DNA from: Streptomyces sp. R41
GTDB taxonomy: Bacteria > Actinomycetota > Actinomycetes > Streptomycetales > Streptomycetaceae
Length of the DNA: 64,000 bases
Reading direction: 5' to 3'
Assembly (NCBI RefSeq): GCF_041053055.1
Contig: NZ_CP163443.1
Span: forward strand, 9,717,001-9,781,000
In this document: piece by piece, positions 25,396 through 35,762 of the stretch
Numbering within the stretch: the first letter of the stretch is position 1
How the letters are laid out: every line of letters begins with the position of its first letter
Notes under the pieces: model-generated
The model's database searches: none
Told to the model about the DNA's origin: nothing
The model's input: the letters and a program-made list of their open reading frames with translations, nothing else
Translations under genes and position numbers: made by a program

Positions 25396-26907
25396 ATGAC
25401 ACAGAACGCCATCGCCGCCGCTCGCGGCGCTGAGACCGCACCTGAGAATGTGCCTGTCGACCCGTCACACCAGCGCCGCTGGTGGATTCTGATGGTCATT
25501 TCCCTCGCCCAACTGATGGGAGTCCTCGACGGCACCATCGTGAACATCGCCCTGCCGTCCGCCCAGCGCGACCTGGGCTTCTCGGACGGCGACCGGCAGT
25601 GGGTGGTCACCGCCTATGCGCTGGCCTTTGGCAGCCTGCTGCTGCTCGGCGGCCGGGTCGCAGACCTGGTCGGGCGGAAGGTGACCTTCCTGGTGGGTCT
25701 GACCGGCTTCGCGGCCGCTTCCACGCTGGGGGGCGCGGCGAACAGTTTCGGCATGCTCGTCACCGCGCGTGGGATCCAGGGCCTGTTCGCTGCTCTGCTG
25801 GCCCCGTCCGCGCTGTCGCTCCTGATGACCACCTTCACCGATCCGCGCGAGCGGGCGAAGGCCTTCACCGTCGCGGGCTCGGTCGCCGGTGCGGGTGGAG
25901 CCATCGGCTTGATCCTCGGCGGGGTGCTGACCGAGTACCTGGACTGGCGCTGGACCATGTACGTCAACGTGGTCTTCGCGGTGGTGGCGTTCGTCGGTGG
26001 CGCGGCCCTGCTGCACCGCACCCCGCGCAACACGTCCTCGAAGCTCGACGTCCCTGGCACCCTGCTGGTCTCCGCCGGCCTGTTCTGCCTGGTCTACGGT
26101 TTCTCGAACGCCGAGACGCACGGCTGGGGTTCGGTGGCGACCTGGGGCACGCTGGCGGCCGGTGCCGTACTGGTGGCCCTCTTCGTCTTGCGGCAAAGCA
26201 GGGCGGCATATCCGCTGCTGCCCCTGCGGGTCCTGCTGGACCGTAGCCGCGGCGCCTCCTTCGCCGCCCTCTTCGTCAGCGGCGCGGGCATGTTCGGCGT
26301 GTTCCTGTTCCTGACCTACTACCTGCAGCAGAGCCTCGGTTACAGCGCCCTGAAGACCGGCTTCGCCTTCCTGCCCATGATCGTGGCATCGTCGTGCGCC
26401 TCCGCCGTGGCCGCCAACGTCCTGGTGCCGCGCATAGGCCCCAAGCCGGTGGTACCGCTGGGCATGGCCATTGCGGCCGCCGGCCTGGTCTGGATGACCG
26501 CGCTGGACCTGAACAGCGGATACGTGACGCAGGTGGTGCCACAGCTGGTGCTCGTCGGCATCGGGCTGGGCGCGGTCATCGCGCCCGCGATGAGCCTGGC
26601 CACGTCCGGCGTGGCCGCGGCCGACGCCGGAGCCGCGTCCGCCGCCGTCAACACCGTCCAGCAGGTCGGCGGGTCCATCGGCGTCGCCCTGCTCAGCACG
26701 ATGGCCTCCGAAGCCGTCACCGACTACCTCTCCGGCCGCAACCCCGAGGACCCTGGCGTCCTGGCCCAGGCCGGCCTCGAGGGCTACTCCTCCGCCTATT
26801 GGTGGTCGGCGGCCATCTTCGTCATCGGCCTGGGCGTGACCGCCCTGCTCTACCGCCGCGGCGTGCCGCGGCGGGACGAGAATGCCGCGCCTGTCGTTCA
26901 CATGTGA
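25396..26907 (+). CDS. DHA2-family MFS multidrug exporter (EmrB/QacA type)
   Basis: 503 residues and about 14 transmembrane segments. Signature motifs: LMGVLDGTIVNIALPS in TM1, RVADLVGRKVTF (motif A) in the TM2-3 loop, ARGIQGLFAALLAPSALSLL (motif B/C region) and GSVAGAGGAIGLILGGVLTE (motif C of drug antiporters). It exports small hydrophobic compounds using the proton gradient. It is followed, 214 bp later on the same strand, by a TetR regulator with its own operator. The hydrophilic first ~28 residues are normal for this subgroup. Confidence 0.87.
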   Translation: MTQNAIAAARGAETAPENVPVDPSHQRRWWILMVISLAQLMGVLDGTIVNIALPSAQRDLGFSDGDRQWVVTAYALAFGSLLLLGGRVADLVGRKVTFLVGLTGFAAASTLGGAANSFGMLVTARGIQGLFAALLAPSALSLLMTTFTDPRERAKAFTVAGSVAGAGGAIGLILGGVLTEYLDWRWTMYVNVVFAVVAFVGGAALLHRTPRNTSSKLDVPGTLLVSAGLFCLVYGFSNAETHGWGSVATWGTLAAGAVLVALFVLRQSRAAYPLLPLRVLLDRSRGASFAALFVSGAGMFGVFLFLTYYLQQSLGYSALKTGFAFLPMIVASSCASAVAANVLVPRIGPKPVVPLGMAIAAAGLVWMTALDLNSGYVTQVVPQLVLVGIGLGAVIAPAMSLATSGVAAADAGAASAAVNTVQQVGGSIGVALLSTMASEAVTDYLSGRNPEDPGVLAQAGLEGYSSAYWWSAAIFVIGLGVTALLYRRGVPRRDENAAPVVHM

Positions 26908-27060
26908 CCAACGAACGGGTCTGTCGGAGAGAGGCGCAGACCGGACTGCAGTCACCTGCTGCCGTGCACGAGGAGTAAAGGGGGGAAGTGTCCGGGTACC
27001 TTTGGCGGGGCAGCACCGGGTAGTCCTGTAGCTACTCTGCGGCTGCCCAGTTCCCGCCTC

Positions 27061-27077
27061 TGAGACAGAATGTTTCA
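27061..27077. promoter_or_regulatory. TetR operator dyad TGAGACAGAATGTTTCA
   Basis: A 17-bp near-perfect palindrome (one non-complementary pair) 45 bp upstream of the TetR start at 27122. A further half-site TGTCTCA lies near 27108. Similar dyads at 10201-10245. Confidence 0.65.
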
Positions 27078-27121
27078 TAGTAAGGTGAAGGCCGCGTTGT
27101 CTCACAGAAGGGAACAGAGAG

Positions 27122-27709
27122 GTGCAAGACAGAATCGATCCGCGTCTGTTGCGCAGCCGTGACGCGATGGTCTCGGCGGCCACCGCGTTGCTCACGGAAG
27201 GCGGGCTGGAGGCCGTGACGCATCAAGCGGTTGCCACCCGTGCCGGCGTTGGCCGGGCCACCGTCTATCGGCACTGGCCCGGCCTTCTCGACCTCCGCCT
27301 GGCCGCACTGGAAGCCGGTATGCCGCCTCTGCCTCCGATGCCTGAGGAGCTTCGGGCCGCTTCGGGCAACGATCCGCGAGCGGAGCTCGTTCACCGTCTG
27401 GGCGTGCTTGCGGAGCGGTGGGACGACGAGCGGGCTGGTGCCGTCCTTGCCGCGGTCCTCGGCGGCTCACGGCATGACGAAGGCATGCGCCGCCTCCGGG
27501 AGTCGCTGATGAACCAGATCGCCGATGCCCTGCGTCCCGCTGTTGCCGCGGCCGTGGAGCGCGGCCAGCTCCGGTCCGACGTCACCCCCGAAACCTTTGC
27601 CATGGCTACCGCGGGGCCCCTGTTCTTCGAGCGCTTTCTCGCCGGAAACCGCCTGGGGCGTGACATTGTGGACGCCGTCGTGGATGCCGCAATGCGGGGC
27701 TGGTCCTAG
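27122..27709 (+). CDS. TetR/AcrR family transcriptional regulator
   Basis: 195 residues from a GTG preceded by AGAGAG. The N-terminal DNA-binding domain reads AMVSAATALLTEGGLEAVTH then QAVATRAGVGRATVYRHW (~15-55). The C-terminal helical domain has the TetR_C pattern DDERAGAVLAAVLGGS and TAGPLFFERFLAGNRLGRDI. It probably controls itself through the dyad at 27061. The adjacent DHA2 exporter (25396) and the DUF1269 gene (10301), which has similar dyads, are candidate targets (inference). Confidence 0.83.
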   Translation: MQDRIDPRLLRSRDAMVSAATALLTEGGLEAVTHQAVATRAGVGRATVYRHWPGLLDLRLAALEAGMPPLPPMPEELRAASGNDPRAELVHRLGVLAERWDDERAGAVLAAVLGGSRHDEGMRRLRESLMNQIADALRPAVAAAVERGQLRSDVTPETFAMATAGPLFFERFLAGNRLGRDIVDAVVDAAMRGWS

Positions 27710-28036
27710 CGTCGCTGAGTCCCCGGCGTGGCTGGATGTCCGCCGTTGGGCCGGGGCTGATCAAGGTGGCAATCCCTCGCACTCGTGAAGAGCTGCGAGG
27801 TCCTGTCATCTCTGGGTTCGCCGCCTCAGTGACAGTCGGTCGAACCTGTCGGCATGAACCGATCGGCTCGCAGTCCGGTGCGGGTGCCACCGATCCGATC
27901 ACTGCGCACCTTTGGACTGAATCAGCGTGACGTAGGCCTCTCTGAGGCAAGTTGACTCATAGTCTCTCTGTGAGTCAATCTGTCTCGCATCGGGGTCGCG
28001 AAAAGGTAGATCCCGTGACCATCCGCAGATATCGCC
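27710..28036. promoter_or_regulatory. Intergenic region with an 8-bp-arm inverted repeat
   Basis: No convincing gene. TTGACTCA at 27952-27959 and TGAGTCAA at 27971-27978 form a perfect inverted repeat around an 11-base spacer, a possible operator. Its half-site resembles the TGACTCA at 10211-10217. Confidence 0.4.
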
Positions 28037-28169
28037 AATGTCATCGCATTCACGCACAAAGTCTCTGATGGAGGAAACCGTGGCCGCTTCGATCACCAAG
28101 AAGGCGGGCAAGGGCAACACCGACGGTCCAGCACACGTTGCCGCTGACGGAACTGACGGCGGGCTGACG

Positions 28170-28330
28170 GTCGATGCCCATCGGCTCATGGCCCAGCCCT
28201 GTCATCAACCGATGCCGCGCGTGACCAGGCGGATGCGTCGCGTCGCCGAGCAGGAGGACGCGTCCCCGGCGCCGGCGATCGATGCGGACCCGGAAGCTGT
28301 AGGAGCAAGCCATGGCCAAGTTCTCGACCT
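28170..28330 (-). pseudogene. Possible FAD-dependent monooxygenase fragment
   Basis: The minus strand reads CSYSFRVRIDRRRRGRVLLL then GDATHPPG before similarity is lost. This resembles the segment around the GD motif of class A flavin hydroxylases (compare [20 protein letters not shown] in the 41630 protein). No FAD Rossmann motif or complete end remains. The plus-strand frame here shows no alternative domain. Confidence 0.38.
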
Positions 28331-28448
28331 GCCCGTGACCACGTGATGGGCCGGGTATTTCGAAACGGCCGCCCTCGGGTTCCGGTGCCGCGTCGCCGTC
28401 ATCACGAGTGACAGGTGAGTCTCTCCCTCGCGAAAGAGCCCTTCAACT

Positions 28449-28500
28449 TTCCGTACAACGTATGGTATCACTGAAGAAGAGTTCCGTACGACGTATGGAA
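28449..28500. promoter_or_regulatory. Two 19-bp palindromic operators upstream of the small secreted protein
   Basis: TTCCGTACAACGTATGGTA at 28449-28467 and TTCCGTACGACGTATGGAA at 28482-28500, starting 33 bp apart. The second ends 177 bp before the start at 28677. Confidence 0.65.
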
Positions 28501-28676
28501 CCTCGGGGTATCAACGCATCGGCACCTCTCTCGCGTCCGGTGACGCAGTGCAGAGCCGACCGACGCGCAGGAAGCAGCGCGGCCCGCGCTGCTGCATTCG
28601 AACCCTGCCCCGCGAATTGCATCAGTGACCCGAGCGCCGCTGCACTGGCACGCGCTCTGAGCCGAAGGAAAAACCT

Positions 28677-28949
28677 GTGAATAACCTCGCGAAGCGCATG
28701 TCTGTCGCCATCGCCTCCCTGGCGGTGGCCGGCGGAGCCGTTCTTGGTGCCGGGAGTGCTGCGTCGGCTGCGAAGGCGACGCCCGAACACCCCCAGCGCC
28801 CGGCTGTCAGCGTCGGGACCAACGGCCACCGATGGGGCGGCGACCGCAACGACCGCTGGGGCGCCGACCAGGGCCACGGCTGGCGTCATGGCGGGGACCG
28901 TGACGAGGAAAGCCGGTACAGCGACGACGCCTACGGCATCGGTCGTTGA
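28677..28949 (+). CDS. Small secreted Gly/Asp/Arg/His-rich protein, paralog of the 9231 repeat protein
   Basis: 90 residues from a GTG with GAAGGA upstream. The signal peptide MNNLAKRMSVAIASLAVAGG and its continuation GAVLGAGSAASAA closely match those of the 9231-9731 protein, as does the first mature segment QRPAVSVGTNGHRWGGDR (QRPAVSVKADDHRGDR there). The mature part is about 58 residues, rich in D, R, G, H and W, without the heptads. Function unknown. Shared operators suggest co-regulation with the longer paralog. Confidence 0.65.
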   Translation: MNNLAKRMSVAIASLAVAGGAVLGAGSAASAAKATPEHPQRPAVSVGTNGHRWGGDRNDRWGADQGHGWRHGGDRDEESRYSDDAYGIGR

Positions 28950-29097
28950 CACGAAGGTCGCCTTCGTCAGGCAACTGATGTTGGTGACATCCCGCACTGG
29001 TCGTCGTAGTACCGCTTCTCTGTTCAGGCCTCGCTTGTTCCGACGACAGAACTTCCGATGGCCCTCCCCGTATGACTCAGCACCAAGAGTGAGAGCA

Positions 29098-29520
29098 ATG
29101 AAGTCGTTGAAAACTTTGATTCGGGGGCTATCTGTACAGCTGGTCGTCTCCCAAGAGATGTCCTTGTCCATGACCATGAGGCTGCAGTACGAGCCCAGCG
29201 ATCCCTATGCTGTCCGCGCCGCATTCGGCGTTGTCGGCAGCGACGAGACGGTGGAATGGATCATTGGGCGAGATCTTCTGGCCGATGGTCTGGAGGGCCC
29301 CGCCGGCGAGGGGGATGTACGCGTATGGCCCGCCGAGGAGCAGGACGTCAGCGACTTTTACATCCTTCTCAATCCGCCAGATGGCACGGCCTTGTTCAAA
29401 GCCCCGGCGCGGGAAATCAAGAAGTTCCTGCAGGAAACGGAGGCACTGGTGCCCAAGGGGGTCGAGCCCGGGCGCATCGACTTGGACGCTTTGCTGGCGC
29501 ACCTCATCGCCGAAGGATGA
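29098..29520 (+). CDS. SsgA-like sporulation/cell-division protein (SALP)
   Basis: 140 residues, the normal length of SsgA-like proteins, which are restricted to sporulating actinomycetes and steer septum and spore-wall synthesis. Family features: LQYEPSDPYAVRAAFGV near residue 30, VEWIIGRDLLADGL, GDVRVWP, the SDFYILLNPPDGTALFKAP segment and the terminal LDALLAHLIAEG. ATG 29098 follows GAGAG closely. It stands alone between a secreted protein gene and a membrane protein gene, so which of the SsgA-G subtypes it is cannot be inferred from context. Confidence 0.82.
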   Translation: MKSLKTLIRGLSVQLVVSQEMSLSMTMRLQYEPSDPYAVRAAFGVVGSDETVEWIIGRDLLADGLEGPAGEGDVRVWPAEEQDVSDFYILLNPPDGTALFKAPAREIKKFLQETEALVPKGVEPGRIDLDALLAHLIAEG

Positions 29521-29620
29521 AGGAACCCAGCTGCTCCGCACCGAGTGGGTGGGCCGCTCAAGGGCTCCGCGTCACCGAGTTCTGTTCGCGTGCGCATTCC
29601 GGGGCTGGCACACTGAATTT

Positions 29621-30325
29621 GTGCTTCCGTTGATGGCCGCCGCAGTTCAGGATGGGTTTCCATCGATTCCTGGCGCCGGCGTCGTGTCGGTCTGCGCGTT
29701 GCTCTTCACCGTCGCATCCTTCTGGTGGATCAACGCCAGGCAAGGGCACCTGAAGTCCTGGGAGCCTCATTCCTTTGCCGCGATTGCCCACTGCTCCATG
29801 GCTCGCCTGAGGCTTCCGCTCGTCCTTCACAACACCGGTGCCAAGCCGATAGTCGTGCAAGATCTCAGGCTGAGCTTCCCTGATGAGCCCGCCTCGCATC
29901 TGCCGTTCCTGTGGATGTCTTCACCGTCCCGGCTCCAACCCGGGCCGGAGGACGAGCCGAAGTTGCCGGCCGGATTCGCCGTGGCCGGCAGAGAAGCGCA
30001 GCAAATCCTCATCGAGTTCGAGGCACCGTTTTCCGGATTCGTTCCGGAGCCCCGTAATTACAAGGTCCAGCTCCAGGCGAGGGTCGGCCACCGCAAGGGA
30101 TGGCGCACCCTTCTGACGTTCACCTTGAGGGCCGCCAACATCATTGATCTCGACCGGTACACCGTCTACAGCAACGCACCGCATGAACTGACGAGAGAGG
30201 AGAGGCAGAAGGCAGACGCCGCGCTCCTGGAGCTGCTGGACGAGCAAGAGAACCTCTCTGCTCCGGGCGAGAGGGAGCAGCGGGACTCTTCGAATGACGA
30301 GGGCGACACCGGGACGAATCGCTAG
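29621..30325 (+). CDS. Hypothetical membrane-anchored protein
   Basis: About 234 residues from GTG 29621, or 230 from ATG 29633; neither has a good ribosome site. One N-terminal transmembrane segment (VVSVCALLFTVASFWWI, ~20-36) is followed by a soluble domain with LPLVLHNTGAKPIVVQDLRL, LIEFEAPFSG and a beta-rich middle, then a charged tail. The pattern resembles a one-pass protein with a beta-sandwich outside or inside the membrane. I do not recognise the family. It begins about 100 bp after the SsgA-like gene on the same strand. Confidence 0.5.
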   Translation: MLPLMAAAVQDGFPSIPGAGVVSVCALLFTVASFWWINARQGHLKSWEPHSFAAIAHCSMARLRLPLVLHNTGAKPIVVQDLRLSFPDEPASHLPFLWMSSPSRLQPGPEDEPKLPAGFAVAGREAQQILIEFEAPFSGFVPEPRNYKVQLQARVGHRKGWRTLLTFTLRAANIIDLDRYTVYSNAPHELTREERQKADAALLELLDEQENLSAPGEREQRDSSNDEGDTGTNR

Positions 30326-30601
30326 AGCGGGAAGACGGTCCCGGGCTTCGCCGTGGCGAATGTGCCGACGCCCCGCCCGCTAGACCATCGTCCGGCCGTC
30401 ACCGGAGCGTTCGGCGACCACGGCGTGAGTGACCGCCCCAGGCCCGCGCCCAGGAGGTCTGCCGCGGCCGCCCCGCTGCGACGGCGGTCCCCCTTGGCCT
30501 GGCTCAGCCGACACCTGCTCCCGAGGGCGGGCCGTGTGGCACCAAGTGTGCAGCGTGTCCGCGAAGTTCAGCATGGGCGGGATCTTCAGAAGGGACAGCC
30601 T
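30326..30601. other. Intergenic, nothing recognised
   Basis: Between the hypothetical gene stop and the terminator hairpin. Open frames exist but none has a recognisable motif or start site. Confidence 0.45.
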
Positions 30602-30630
30602 GGGCAGCGGTGTGGTGTGCACCGCTGCCC
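30602..30630 (-). terminator. Terminator of the molybdenum hydroxylase remnant operon
   Basis: An 11-bp perfect stem (GGGCAGCGGTG and its complement) with a 7-base loop, 10 bases beyond the remnant large-subunit stop on the minus strand. Confidence 0.7.
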
Positions 30631-30640
30631 GGGGCTCGGC

Positions 30641-30767
30641 TCAGAGCAGGGACTCGGCGGTGATGGGCAGGTCGCGCACCCGTCGGCCGGTGGCGTGCGC
30701 GCCGGCAGGCGTCGAGGGCTTCCCGGGTGTCGGACGCTGTGGTGAGGGAGAAGGGATACATGGCCAC
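30641..30767 (-). pseudogene. Deletion scar: start of FAD subunit (YagS-like) joined to end of molybdenum subunit (YagR-like)
   Basis: Immediately after the iron-sulfur gene, a GTG at 30767 opens MAMYPFSLTTASDTREAL, the normal start of a xanthine-dehydrogenase-family FAD subunit. Within 20 codons the text changes, in another frame, to HATGRRVRDLPITAESLL and a stop, which is the typical C-terminus of the molybdenum-binding large subunit. The two genes normally span around 3 kb, so nearly both have been deleted, leaving about 125 bp and a terminator. Confidence 0.75.
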
Positions 30768-31409
30768 TCACTTCCGGCCCGTGGCCTGCTCGACCGCGCG
30801 CACGATCTTCACGTAACACCCGCAGCGGCAGATGTTGCCGCTCATCCACTCCCGGATCTCGTCAGCGGAGCCGGTGTGGCCCTCCTGGATACAGCCGACG
30901 CCCGACACGATCTGGCCCGGCGTGCAGTAGCCGCACTGGAACGCGTCCTGGTCGATGAACGCCTGCTGCAGCGGATGCAGTTGATCGCCGTTGGCCAGGC
31001 CCTCGACGGTGGTGACCTCGGAGCCGTCCAGGCGCACCGCCAAGGTGAGGCAGGAGTTGACCCGGTGTCCGTCGACCAGGACCGTGCAGGCCTCGCAGGC
31101 ACCGGCGTTGCAGCCCTTCTTCGAGCCGGTCAGGCCGAGGTGCTCGCGCAGCAGGTCCAGCAGCGAGGTCCGGTTGTCGACCGTGACGGTGTGCCGCCGG
31201 CCGTTGACGGTCAGACTGACGCGGCTGCTGGGCGCCGCCTCGGCGGCAGCGGCCTCCTCGACGCCGAACAGCGACTGACCGGCGGCCAGACCGCCCGCCG
31301 CGATCACACCGCCGGCGACGGACGTCGTCGCGATGAAGGTACGGCGCGACGGTGCGGACGGAGGTTAGGGCGGGGGAGACGCGGCTGACTCGGAAGTTTC
31401 GGTAGACAT
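30768..31409 (-). pseudogene. (2Fe-2S)-binding subunit of a periplasmic aldehyde/xanthine oxidoreductase (YagT/PaoA-like), interrupted by a stop codon
   Basis: From ATG 31409 the frame reads MSTETSESAASPPP, then TAA at 31365-31367, then in the same frame PPSAPSRRTFIATTSVAGG, a Tat signal (SRRTFI), and a complete two-cluster iron-sulfur subunit: NRTSLLDLLREHLGLTGSKK, GCNAGACEACTVLVDG, FQCGYCTPGQI and NICRCGCYVKIVRAV. The stop separates the start from the Tat signal. A GTG at 31307 could restart translation but lacks the signal. With the FAD and Mo subunits deleted, the enzyme cannot form. No other damage is seen, so the nonsense change is recent or tolerated. Confidence 0.78.
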
Positions 31410-31560
31410 GCTCACTCTCTCGATACAGGGAAGGTGGGGGACTTGCTGATCGGCGTGAGCCCACGACGGAGGTTCACCGTTGCCTCTCACGGCATTTCGG
31501 ATTCCGCCCCCAGCCTGGTGCGCCAACCGGCCGTGTGGCAGGGCGGGTTGTGCCAGGTAA

Positions 31561-31598
31561 CGACTAGCCAGGGTGTGACAGGGCCCCTCTCCCACCTG
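31561..31598 (+). promoter_or_regulatory. Copy of the shared XRE-promoter element
   Basis: Contains CAGGGTGTGACAGGGCCCCT and a trailing CCACCTG, matching the elements at 35691 and 37632 in the core GGGTRTGACAGG(G/A)CCCC. It lies about 150 bp upstream of the iron-sulfur gene start. In the other two copies an XRE gene starts about 35 bp downstream; here none follows, only the end of the flavodoxin gene. Confidence 0.55.
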
Positions 31599-31645
31599 TC
31601 GCACAGGCCACGGGGCTGTCAGACTGTTCTGTTCGAGAAGCGGGG

Positions 31646-32362
31646 TCAGTCCTGGAGAACGCCGATGCGCCGCAGCCACGACCGGACTTCGGCATCGGCT
31701 TTCCGGACTTCCTCGCCGCGCACCGCGAGTCCTTCACCGATGGTCGCGCCCCGGCAGGAGGCCGCGTAGTCGCGCTCGGTGGTACCCAGTCCGCTCATGG
31801 CATACGTCGTGACCGGATGGACCGTCTTGCCGCGGAATTCGTACCTCTCGGCGAAGGTCGACATGATCATGGGTGCTCGGACGTTCCAGATGGGGCTGGC
31901 CAGTAGCACCACGTCGTAACGGTCGATCGAGGACGGGGGGTTGGCGATGGCCGGCCGTGCATCGGCGTCCTGTTCGCGGACATTGCGGGCGACCGTCGCG
32001 TCGTAGTCGTCGGAGTAGGGGTCGACGGCTTGGATGCGGTGCACGTCGCACTCGATGTGCCCGCTGATCATCCGGGCGAGGACTTCGGTGTTCCCGGTCT
32101 TGAGATTCGTACGCCCACCGTAGGAGTAGTTCTCACCCGGCCGGGAGAAGTAGGCCAGCAGGATCCGCTTCCCGGATCCAGTGGCCGGAGCCGGGCGCTC
32201 ACTTGACTCCGGCGCCGCCCCGCTCGACCGCGACCGGGAACAGCCGGTGATCTGGACACCGGTCATGACGGTGGCTCCTCCCAGAAGTACGCCACGAAGG
32301 AGCGTGCGTCGCCCCGGCGCGGCGGGTTTGCCCTTCCCAGTGCCGAATCCGCCCGCTGTCAT
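31646..32362 (-). CDS. Exported flavodoxin-like lipoprotein
   Basis: 238 residues. The N-terminus combines a twin-arginine segment (PGRRTLLRGVLLGG) with a lipobox-like end (VQITGC), predicting Tat export and lipid anchoring. The mature domain is flavodoxin-like: LLAYFSRPGENYSYGG (FMN phosphate loop), GNTEVLARMI, DVHRIQAVDPYSDDYDATVA and DVVLLASPIWNVRAPMIM. Flavodoxins of this subgroup bind FMN and act as electron carriers or quinone reductases; an exported form is less usual. The start overlaps the NmrA gene stop (ATGA), and the pair is probably co-transcribed. Confidence 0.8.
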   Translation of the reverse strand: MTAGGFGTGKGKPAAPGRRTLLRGVLLGGATVMTGVQITGCSRSRSSGAAPESSERPAPATGSGKRILLAYFSRPGENYSYGGRTNLKTGNTEVLARMISGHIECDVHRIQAVDPYSDDYDATVARNVREQDADARPAIANPPSSIDRYDVVLLASPIWNVRAPMIMSTFAERYEFRGKTVHPVTTYAMSGLGTTERDYAASCRGATIGEGLAVRGEEVRKADAEVRSWLRRIGVLQD

Positions 32363-33138
32363 CCGGTGCTTCCGTTCACGGAACGGACAGCGTCGAGATC
32401 CGCGCGCACTGCCTGCGGCTCGGCTTCGACAGGCAGGTCGGCCGGGTCCAACACGCCGTCCACGGAGCCGGATTCATCGCTCTTCAGGACGCCGAAGAGC
32501 CCGTCCCAGTCGGACGGCTCCTCGCCCTCGGCGGCGATGAGCTCGAACGTCTTGCCCAGCGCGGTGTCCGTCAGCAGGCTGCGGACCAGCGTCTCGGCGA
32601 TCTGGTCCCGGGCGATCCCGCCGTCGGCCGTACCGCCCTGCTCCAGGACGAGCCGCCGCTGTGTGGGGCCGGCGTGGTCGAACCAGCCGGGCCGGACGAT
32701 CGTGCAGGGCAGGCCGCTGGCTCGCAAGAGACGTTCGGAGCGCCGCTTCCACGGGGTGGCGCCGGGGATGTCGCTGCGCGTGGCGTAGATGGAGGTCATG
32801 AGTGCCACGCGCGGCTGGGCGCCGTCGAGGGCTTCCAGGATGTTGCGTACGCCGCCGTAGTCGACGTGCGCACGGGCGTCCGGGCTGGGATCGCCACCGG
32901 ATCCGTGGGTGAGGACGATCGCGTCGGCTCCGCTGACCGCGTGCCGCAGGGAGGCGGGATCCTCGAGGTCGCCCTGTACCAGTTCGACGCCGGGGAGCAG
33001 TTGTTCGGCTCGTCGCATGTCGCGCACGAGTGCCCGCGGGCGCAGACCGTGTCGCTGCGCGGCGCGCACGGCGAGCTGTCCGATGCTGCCGGTCGCGCCG
33101 ACCATGAGTACGTCGGTGATGTTCTGGTTCCGGGACAT
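32359..33138 (-). CDS. NmrA-like/atypical SDR NAD(P)-binding protein
   Basis: 259 residues. The Rossmann start VLMVGATGSIGQLAVRAAQR (~10-29) carries the GATGxIG motif of atypical short-chain dehydrogenases; RALVRDMRRAEQL follows, and GDLEDPASLRHAVSGADAIV is the adenine-side Asp region. TSIYATRS and PWKRRSERLLRASGLPCTIV correspond to the YxxxK position, where the Tyr is not conserved, as in NmrA-type sensors. It either reduces a small substrate or senses NADPH. It begins 114 bp from the preceding reductase gene, past a strong terminator. Confidence 0.78.
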   Translation of the reverse strand: MSRNQNITDVLMVGATGSIGQLAVRAAQRHGLRPRALVRDMRRAEQLLPGVELVQGDLEDPASLRHAVSGADAIVLTHGSGGDPSPDARAHVDYGGVRNILEALDGAQPRVALMTSIYATRSDIPGATPWKRRSERLLRASGLPCTIVRPGWFDHAGPTQRRLVLEQGGTADGGIARDQIAETLVRSLLTDTALGKTFELIAAEGEEPSDWDGLFGVLKSDESGSVDGVLDPADLPVEAEPQAVRADLDAVRSVNGSTG

Positions 33139-33194
33139 GGTGAGGCCTTGGTCCGTGAGGTGGGTGCTGCCGTGAGAACGGCGAGGAAAGGTCC

Positions 33195-33244
33195 CTCTCG
33201 GGCGGGTGCCTGGGGTCGTACGGTTGGCGGCACCCGCCCGAGAG
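33195..33244 (-). terminator. 16-bp-stem terminator after the aldo/keto reductase gene
   Basis: A perfect 16-bp stem (CTCTCGGGCGGGTGCC and its complement) with an 18-base loop, 8 bases after the reductase stop. Confidence 0.85.
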
Positions 33245-33251
33245 AGCCGGG

Positions 33252-35595
<2,344 letters not shown>

Positions 35596-35690
35596 GGGGT
35601 GATCTCCTGCACTGGGAAGGCCGGGTGTGCTGTCAGAAATCGAGCCTCGCGCTTTTCCGGCCCCGGTGGCAGGCCGGGATCTGCCAGGGA

Positions 35691-35729
35691 GTGACGTTCA
35701 GGGGTGTGACAGGACCCCCCACGCGCCTG
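35691..35729 (+). promoter_or_regulatory. Shared XRE-promoter element (copy 1)
   Basis: Core GTTCAGGGGTGTGACAGG followed by ACCCCCCACGCGCCTG, ending 33 bp before the XRE start at 35763. The mirror copy at 37632-37664 ends 35 bp before the second XRE gene. Upstream, a TGCCAG/CCAGGGA-like segment is also shared. Probably operator plus core promoter for autoregulation. Confidence 0.65.
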
Positions 35730-35762
35730 CCGCGCAGGTCAGCGCGGTGTGACACTGGCGCT

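Noticed and set aside
30429..31388. 319-codon plus-strand frame
   Set aside because: Antisense to the iron-sulfur subunit; no motif.
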